Source: Eggerthellaceae bacterium (GTDB taxonomy: Bacteria; Actinomycetota; Coriobacteriia; Coriobacteriales; Eggerthellaceae). From it: a stretch of 37,893 bases of DNA. Location of the stretch: positions 1-37,893 of the forward strand of contig CAJTDS010000012.1 in NCBI GenBank assembly GCA_910575165.1. Direction: 5' to 3'. A program made the position numbers and the translations under genes. Numbering within the stretch: position 1 is the first letter of the stretch; each line of letters starts with the position of its first letter. Shown here in pieces: positions 33,864 to 37,893 of the stretch. The notes beneath the pieces are model-generated. The model was not told where the DNA came from. It searched no databases and saw nothing but the letters and a program-made list of their open reading frames with translations.

Positions 33864-34784
33864 ATGACCGCATCTCCCCTCATCCAGCTTCACGATGCCG
33901 AAGTCCGCCGCAACGGAAAGACCATCCTTCATATCGGCGACTTCTCCCTGGACCAAGGCCAATCCATTGCGTTGCTCGGTCCCAACGGGTCGGGGAAATC
34001 GACGTTCGTGAAACTGATTACTCGCGAGATCGTGCCGCTGTACCGCGACCGGGCGCCGGTGCTGTTCCAAGGAACCGACCGCATCGTGCTGACCGAAGTT
34101 CATAAGCAACTAGGTATCGTGTCCTCGTCCATGCAGGACCAGATGACCGTCCACCTTCCGGCAGTCGAGATCGTGGAAGGCGGCCTGTTCGGAACTTTGG
34201 GGCTGCCGGCCCATATCACTCCTACCGAAGAAACCCGGCAAGCGGCAAGGCGAGCGTTAAGGCGGCTGCATATCGAGGAGCTGGCCGACCGCGATATCCT
34301 GACGCTGTCCACCGGGCAGGCGCGACGCGTCCTCATCGCCCGGGCGCTCATCCACGACCCCCGAACCCTCATCTTCGACGAACCGTGCACCGGGCTCGAC
34401 CCCCAGGGCATGCACCAGGTGCGTGCGGCCATGAGCGAGCTCGCAGCCGAAGGGAAGGGCATCGTGCTGGTAACGCACTATCTGGAAGACATCGTGCCCG
34501 AGATTGAAACCGTGGCTCTTCTCAAGGAAGGGCGCTTGGTGGCTTGCGGTTCAAAGGAGTCGCTTCTCACCGACCAGTCCATCAGCAACCTGTTCGACGC
34601 GCCGTTCGTCGTAACCAAAACCGTGATGCCGCCGAAGACTGCCAAAGGGAAGCAGACTGAGGGCGCGGAGGAATCCTTAAGGGGCAGCAATCGGTCAGTG
34701 CGAGACGCTTCGGGAAACCTTCCTTCTCTCAAAGACGCTCAGATGCCTTCTCGGGTGGTGTTTTCTCTTTCGAGCATCTACTAG
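33864..34784 (+). CDS. ABC transporter ATPase, YlmA/ModF-like
   Basis: The 306-residue protein is a single ABC nucleotide-binding domain with Walker A GPNGSGKST, signature LSTGQARR, Walker B TLIFDEPCTGLDP and the switch histidine in LVTHYLED. The segment LTEVHKQLGIVSSSMQDQ, followed by MTVHLPAVEIVEGGLFGTLG, resembles YlmA of Bacillus and ModF-type ATPases. No membrane partner is adjacent. About 50 residues after the domain are low in complexity and not recognised. The ATG at 33864 (aggaaag upstream) is preferred because the earlier ATG at 33822 lies inside the terminator of the previous gene. The transported substrate is unknown. Confidence 0.85.
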   Translation: MTASPLIQLHDAEVRRNGKTILHIGDFSLDQGQSIALLGPNGSGKSTFVKLITREIVPLYRDRAPVLFQGTDRIVLTEVHKQLGIVSSSMQDQMTVHLPAVEIVEGGLFGTLGLPAHITPTEETRQAARRALRRLHIEELADRDILTLSTGQARRVLIARALIHDPRTLIFDEPCTGLDPQGMHQVRAAMSELAAEGKGIVLVTHYLEDIVPEIETVALLKEGRLVACGSKESLLTDQSISNLFDAPFVVTKTVMPPKTAKGKQTEGAEESLRGSNRSVRDASGNLPSLKDAQMPSRVVFSLSSIY

Positions 34785-34799
34785 ATGTCTTTCATGCAA

Positions 34800-34838
34800 C
34801 GAGCCCCTAAGAATCGCTCTCAGGGGCTCGTTTTTTTT
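34800..34838 (+). terminator. Strong terminator of the ABC ATPase gene
   Basis: A 9-bp stem (cgagcccct / aggggctcg) with a 13-nt loop is followed by eight T residues. It lies 15 bp past the stop codon. Confidence 0.93.
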
Positions 34839-34880
34839 ACGCCTGTCCGAAAGACGTAGGTCGATTCAACTTGCCAAGGG

Positions 34881-35153
34881 CTACGAAAGCTCCTTCTCCA
34901 GGGCCTCGCGAATAACTCCGGAGATGCTGACCTTCTCGCCCTGGGCCTTGGCCATGAACACCTTCATGCGCAGCCGCTCGATCATATCCTTGGGAAGAGA
35001 GATGGTGATGGCCGCGAACTCCTGCTTCGACTCGCTTGCTGCGGCTGCGGCCTTCGCGGAAGAGGACTTCGCCTTGGGCTTCTCGTCGCTTTGGGAATCG
35101 AGGCCGGCAAGCTTGGTGAAGTAGGCGTCGGCGGATTTCGCGGTACGACTCAT
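34881..35153 (-). CDS. Ribbon-helix-helix partner of ParA
   Basis: The 90-residue protein has a charged Ala/Lys/Ser-rich N-terminal arm (residues 1-44) and a C-terminal ribbon-helix-helix fold (AAITISLPKDMIERLRMKVF, then VSISGVIREALEKEL). This is the layout of small centromere-binding proteins such as ParG that work with a ParA ATPase. It lies downstream of the parA gene on the same strand after a 203-bp AT-rich spacer full of palindromes. It probably binds those sites. There is no terminator between it and its end at 34881, and it faces the ABC terminator. Confidence 0.8.
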   Translation of the reverse strand: MSRTAKSADAYFTKLAGLDSQSDEKPKAKSSSAKAAAAASESKQEFAAITISLPKDMIERLRMKVFMAKAQGEKVSISGVIREALEKELS

Positions 35154-35242
35154 TGGTTTCCCTCTCTCATAGTTACAGTGTTGTTGCTTATTATTTTACT
35201 TAATTGTCGATTATTTAGCTACTTATCTTATTACTCTTAACA

Positions 35243-35287
35243 AAATAGTCCCATAGTTACAAACTATAGGACTATTTACTACGTAGT
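35243..35287. repeat. AT-rich hairpin and palindrome between parA and the RHH gene
   Basis: The arms aaatagtcc / ggactattt and atagtt / aactat nest around an aca loop (35243-35277). A perfect palindrome, actacgtagt (35278-35287), follows. On the minus strand the hairpin is followed by ttgtt, so it may attenuate transcription. With ataacta-ct-tagttat at 35353-35368, these may be operator or centromere-like sites for the partition proteins. Confidence 0.55.
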
Positions 35288-35356
35288 TATTTATCTATTT
35301 AACACTTGAGTTGTTTTTCATATCCTCCTATTTTCCCAGTTCAAACTCACTCATAA

Positions 35357-36148
35357 CTACTTAGTTATATTGTTAATAAACTCTTTAACAAATGATTGAT
35401 AATCACTCACTGCACCTATACTCTTATCCATATCGTAGATATCGATAGACTCAAGCTGGGCCGTCATGACACCCACCGATTGCCGAATGAAGGTTTGGTA
35501 CAGCGGGGCATCAAAGTACTCGCTGAATTTCTCGGTAACCTCTTTCATAGTCTTCATAGTGTTCCAGCGAGGGTTGAACTTGGTAAGCAGAATGCCGATA
35601 ACCCGGGCGTTGGGGTTGATGTACTTGCGGGTCATGGACAGGCTCTCAGCCAGGTCCCTCATTCCCTTCGTGGCAAACGAACCGGCATCAGTGGTTACCA
35701 CAACGCCGTCGGCAGCTGCTGCAAACGACTGGATAGTAAGTAATCCTAGGTTAGGAGGGGTATCTATAACAATGAAGTCGTATTCGGAGGCTATAGGCTC
35801 CAACGCCTCGCGCAGGCGGTACTCCCTTCCCTGCACGTTGGCCAGCTCGGCTTCCACGTTGGCCAACGCGGCGTCGGCGGGAAGCAGATCGTAGCGATCG
35901 AGGTGCACGATCGTCTCGTTCACCGGGCTTCGCTGCATAATCACCTCGTACACGGTGTCCTTGTCCTCGGTGTCGAAGCCGGCCCAGTCGGTAAGATTGC
36001 CCTGAGGGTCCATATCCACCGCGAGAACCTTGTATCCCTGCTGGGTAAGACCGCTTGCAAGAGCGCCTACCGTAGTGGTTTTACAGCACCCCCCCTTACG
36101 GTTGGCTACTGCAACGGTACGATTCGAAGACGTCTTGCCCTTTGCCAT
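35357..36148 (-). CDS. parA: ParA-family partition ATPase
   Basis: The 263-residue protein has the deviant Walker A motif KGGCCKTTT (residues 18-26), NLTDWAGFDT, and the Walker B-like FIVIDTPPNLGLLTIQSF, and has the length of small chromosomal/plasmid ParA and Soj proteins. It binds DNA nonspecifically in its ATP form and moves partition complexes. The ATG at 36148 (aaagg upstream) is preferred to an upstream in-frame ATG. It forms a probable module with the ribbon-helix-helix gene at 34881. The flanking spacers are very AT-rich against a GC-rich genome, which suggests a plasmid or integrated-element origin. No replication gene is visible. Confidence 0.9.
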   Translation of the reverse strand: MAKGKTSSNRTVAVANRKGGCCKTTTVGALASGLTQQGYKVLAVDMDPQGNLTDWAGFDTEDKDTVYEVIMQRSPVNETIVHLDRYDLLPADAALANVEAELANVQGREYRLREALEPIASEYDFIVIDTPPNLGLLTIQSFAAAADGVVVTTDAGSFATKGMRDLAESLSMTRKYINPNARVIGILLTKFNPRWNTMKTMKEVTEKFSEYFDAPLYQTFIRQSVGVMTAQLESIDIYDMDKSIGAVSDYQSFVKEFINNITK

Positions 36149-36456
36149 GTCTTTCCTTTCCGAGAAATGCATGGCTGTTATTCTATCAAACTTGCTATTT
36201 ACGTAGTAGTGTGTTCATAATCTATATTCTTATTAACTATGTAGTTGTTTTTTACCAGGTCAATCAACTGATTTCTCAAATAGAAGTTATTAACTATGTA
36301 GTTCTTAATTTTGTATTTATCTCATTATTAACTTGTTGTTTTACTCCAATCAATAAGTAATGAACTTATTACTTGAAATACTATCATTATGTAATTGTCA
36401 ACAATATACTTAGTTAATTACGAAATATATTGTTATAAATTATTAGATAATTAACG
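36149..36456. promoter_or_regulatory. AT-rich spacer upstream of parA with repeated palindromes
   Basis: No gene is seen. The near-palindrome aactatgtagtt occurs at 36235-36246 and 36292-36303, and tacgtagtagt at about 36200. They share the core of the palindromes at 35278 and 35353, so parA is flanked on both sides by the same motif. These are likely autoregulation or partition sites. The base composition differs sharply from its surroundings. Confidence 0.5.
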
Positions 36457-36480
36457 AGGCTTCGGTAGTTTGTGTGGCTA
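36457..36480. repeat. Terminal inverted repeat of an ISL3-family element
   Basis: The segment reads ggcttcggtagtttgtgtgg, matching the inverted copy at 99-121. It lies 14 bp before the stop codon of the transposase remnant and borders AT-rich DNA on the left, the usual ISL3 target type. Confidence 0.7.
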
Positions 36481-36493
36481 GAGGGTTGCATCG

Positions 36494-36740
36494 CTAAGCT
36501 GCTTTCTTCACCGGAACCGATCGGTTCCATGGCAGTTGCGGCTTCGCGTCCGAACATCTCAGCATCAGCAGCGCTATGAGGTTGTCGGTGTTCCTGAAGC
36601 CGTAGCCCATCTTCACCGTGACCTTTATCTTGTTGTTGATCGACTCCACGCGAGCGTTGCTGATGCTCAGCGATACGGCGCGCAGGATGTCGTCGCGCCT
36701 GCGCCTGACCTTCTTCTCGACTTCGACGACTTTTGCGATT
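36494..36740 (-). pseudogene. ISL3-family transposase, C-terminal remnant
   Basis: On the minus strand about 81 codons run to a TAG at 36494 and contain RRRRDDILRAVSLSISNARV and INNKIKVTVKMGYGFRNTDN followed by LIALLMLRC. This is the conserved end of ISL3-family DDE transposases (SNARvE, NNKIK, YGFR). The reading frame is cut at 36740 by the left end of the IS1595-family element. The rest of the gene presumably continues beyond the window on the right. Confidence 0.85.
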
Positions 36741-37893
36741 CTCTATGTTAGACCACCGTTGACACGCCCCAGTAATCCATGAAGGGGCGAAGCAGGTCGA
36801 CGTAGCCGCGCCTCGTGGTCCGGTACGTTCCGGCCGACGCGTGGCGGAACAGCAGCTCGCGTCTGTCGGCGCCGCCCTTCTTGAACTGCTCGGCGTAGCA
36901 GAACCAGTCCAGGTAGTGCTGGAGGTGCCTGGTCGCCACGCCCCTGAAGCGCGCCAGGAAGGCGTCGAGCCTCGAGTGCAGCGAGTCGACCATCGCTATG
37001 TTGCCCGCCGAGCGGTCCCTCGGGTCGACGCGCCTGTGCGAGCGCACCCCGAGGGCCGTCAGCGCCGCCGGGTAGGAGCCGTGCATGTCGGTGGCCACCA
37101 GCGGCGCGCCGTCGACCCTCCCGGCGAGGGCCGCCCCCGCCTCCGCCGAGGACTCCCTGCCCCGGCAGCAGACCACGGCGAAGGCGTCGCCCAGGTCGCT
37201 GGCCCCGCACATGACGCAGACGAGCTGGTTGGAGATGCCGCGCCCCACGCCCTCGCGGCCGAACCTGCGGGCCTTTCGCGGCATGGAGAAGGACGCCGAC
37301 CTCGCGTGGTTGCCGGCGAGGCTCTCCGGCACGTAGGTGGAGTCGACGTGGCACTCCGTGCCGCACCTGAAGGGCTCCAGCAGCGAGGCCATCACCTCGC
37401 AGAGCCGGTGGCGCATGAACCACGACGTCCGCAGGCACACCCCGCACCTCCCCGCCGACTCGCGCAGGGTGAGCGCGTCGGCCATGCACTCGGCGTAGGC
37501 CATCCACGTCTCCGGCGGCAGCTTCGACATCGCCAGGACCGAGGAGGTGGCGGAGGAGAAGGTGCGGCCGCACCCCCGGCACAGCCACCGCTGGCGCCCC
37601 TTGCGGTCGCGGCCCTTGCGCACGGCGCCGCCGCATCCGCAGCGCGGGCACGCCCCCGCCTCCGGCCCTCCCTCGGCGGCTATCTCGCGGGCGATGGCGG
37701 CCTTGAGGGCCTCCATGAGGTCGAGCTTCTCCCCGTGCGTCATCTGGGGCACGAACTGGCGTATAATCTCTAGCACGATCCATCCTTCCGGTCAGGTTTT
37801 AGGCGACTTCACCCTAGGATGGATCTTCTTTTTAGGCGGGGCGTTGATGGGACATCCTCAAGGACTCCATGTCAACAGTGGTCTAACATAGAG
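36741..37893 (-). mobile_element. Complete IS1595-family insertion sequence
   Basis: The 1153-bp element is bounded by 24-bp inverted repeats, ctctatgttagaccaccgtt at 36741 (continuing gaca) and its complement at 37870-37893, with one mismatch. The last base of the window is the last base of the element. It carries one transposase gene on the minus strand, whose TAA stop codon lies inside the left repeat. It is inserted in the ISL3 transposase gene; the left flank is ttgcgatt (36733-36740), the expected 8-bp target duplication if repeated beyond the window. Confidence 0.92.
36748..37776 (-). CDS. IS1595-family transposase
   Basis: The 342-residue protein has an N-terminal zinc ribbon (CPRCGCGGAVRKGRDRKGRQ, then WLCRGCGRTF, residues about 43-73) followed by SSVLAMSKLPPETW and a DDE-type catalytic domain starting CHVDSTYVPES (first Asp near residue 144). 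Later segments TDMHGSYPAAL and ISNQLVCVMCG fit the IS1595 (ISXO2-like) fold. The likely start is GTG at 37776 with ggaagg upstream. The length is typical and no disruption is seen, so it is probably active. Codon use is more GC-biased than in the AT-rich partition module beside it. Confidence 0.92.
   Translation of the reverse strand: MLEIIRQFVPQMTHGEKLDLMEALKAAIAREIAAEGGPEAGACPRCGCGGAVRKGRDRKGRQRWLCRGCGRTFSSATSSVLAMSKLPPETWMAYAECMADALTLRESAGRCGVCLRTSWFMRHRLCEVMASLLEPFRCGTECHVDSTYVPESLAGNHARSASFSMPRKARRFGREGVGRGISNQLVCVMCGASDLGDAFAVVCCRGRESSAEAGAALAGRVDGAPLVATDMHGSYPAALTALGVRSHRRVDPRDRSAGNIAMVDSLHSRLDAFLARFRGVATRHLQHYLDWFCYAEQFKKGGADRRELLFRHASAGTYRTTRRGYVDLLRPFMDYWGVSTVV

Overview
The window is GC-rich bacterial chromosome and most resembles an anaerobic gut actinobacterium of the Eggerthellaceae (Coriobacteriia), of the Eggerthella/Gordonibacter/Adlercreutzia type. 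The grounds are four polytopic membrane regulators with C-terminal LuxR helix-turn-helix domains, several of them beside a respiratory reductase; Tat-lipoprotein flavoproteins of the fumarate/urocanate/Cgr2-like type; a DMSO-reductase-family molybdoenzyme; and multihaem cytochromes c. The genus assignment is inference.

Layout. Positions 1-600 hold a terminator, an ISL3-like IS end and a truncated ATPase tail. Positions 602-3989 are a membrane LuxR regulator divergent from a flavoprotein reductase. Positions 4066-5071 hold a DUF3825 pseudogene and yccF. Positions 5546-12019 (minus strand) carry a frameshifted LysR gene, a small ferredoxin, and a molybdoenzyme/FeS protein/DmsC-like anchor/MFS operon. 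Positions 12546-15858 are an MFS exporter converging on a second membrane LuxR gene. Position 16129 starts endonuclease IV (nfo). Positions 17170-21438 are a cytochrome c plus flavoprotein operon divergent from a third LuxR gene, followed by tadA and tRNA-Ser. Positions 23173-27111 are a trihaem-sulfite-oxidase-like fusion plus a small secreted protein, divergent from a fourth LuxR gene. Positions 28020-34784 are housekeeping: a membrane protein, tRNA-Ala and tRNA-Ile, a J-domain protein, typA/bipA, a parvulin lipoprotein and a YlmA/ModF-like ATPase. Positions 34881-36456 are an AT-rich ParA plus ribbon-helix-helix partition module. The right end is an ISL3-family transposase remnant interrupted by a complete IS1595-family element whose last base is the last base of the window.

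How the genes work together. The reductase loci look like separately regulated anaerobic respiratory modules. Electrons would pass through membrane or lipid-anchored cytochromes or FeS proteins to exported flavin or molybdenum reductases, with a dedicated membrane regulator that may sense the substrate. The substrates cannot be read from the sequence. Both flavoproteins lack the usual fumarate-binding C-terminal motif.

The most unusual content is intergenic. Four spacers carry phased arrays of a 30-31 bp module in which forward units meet inverted units at a long central hairpin (5101-5395, 12211-12470, 22481-22830, 27571-27947). They fall into two word families. Both families share a constant stretch (CGTTTCTGC or its complement) followed by a family-specific word. 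Two single hairpins (17021-17086, 22024-22085) look like one-unit relatives. Short tandem arrays with 17, 25 and 26 bp periods adjoin three of the four. I know of no described element with this architecture, and it is the best candidate here for an undescribed system.
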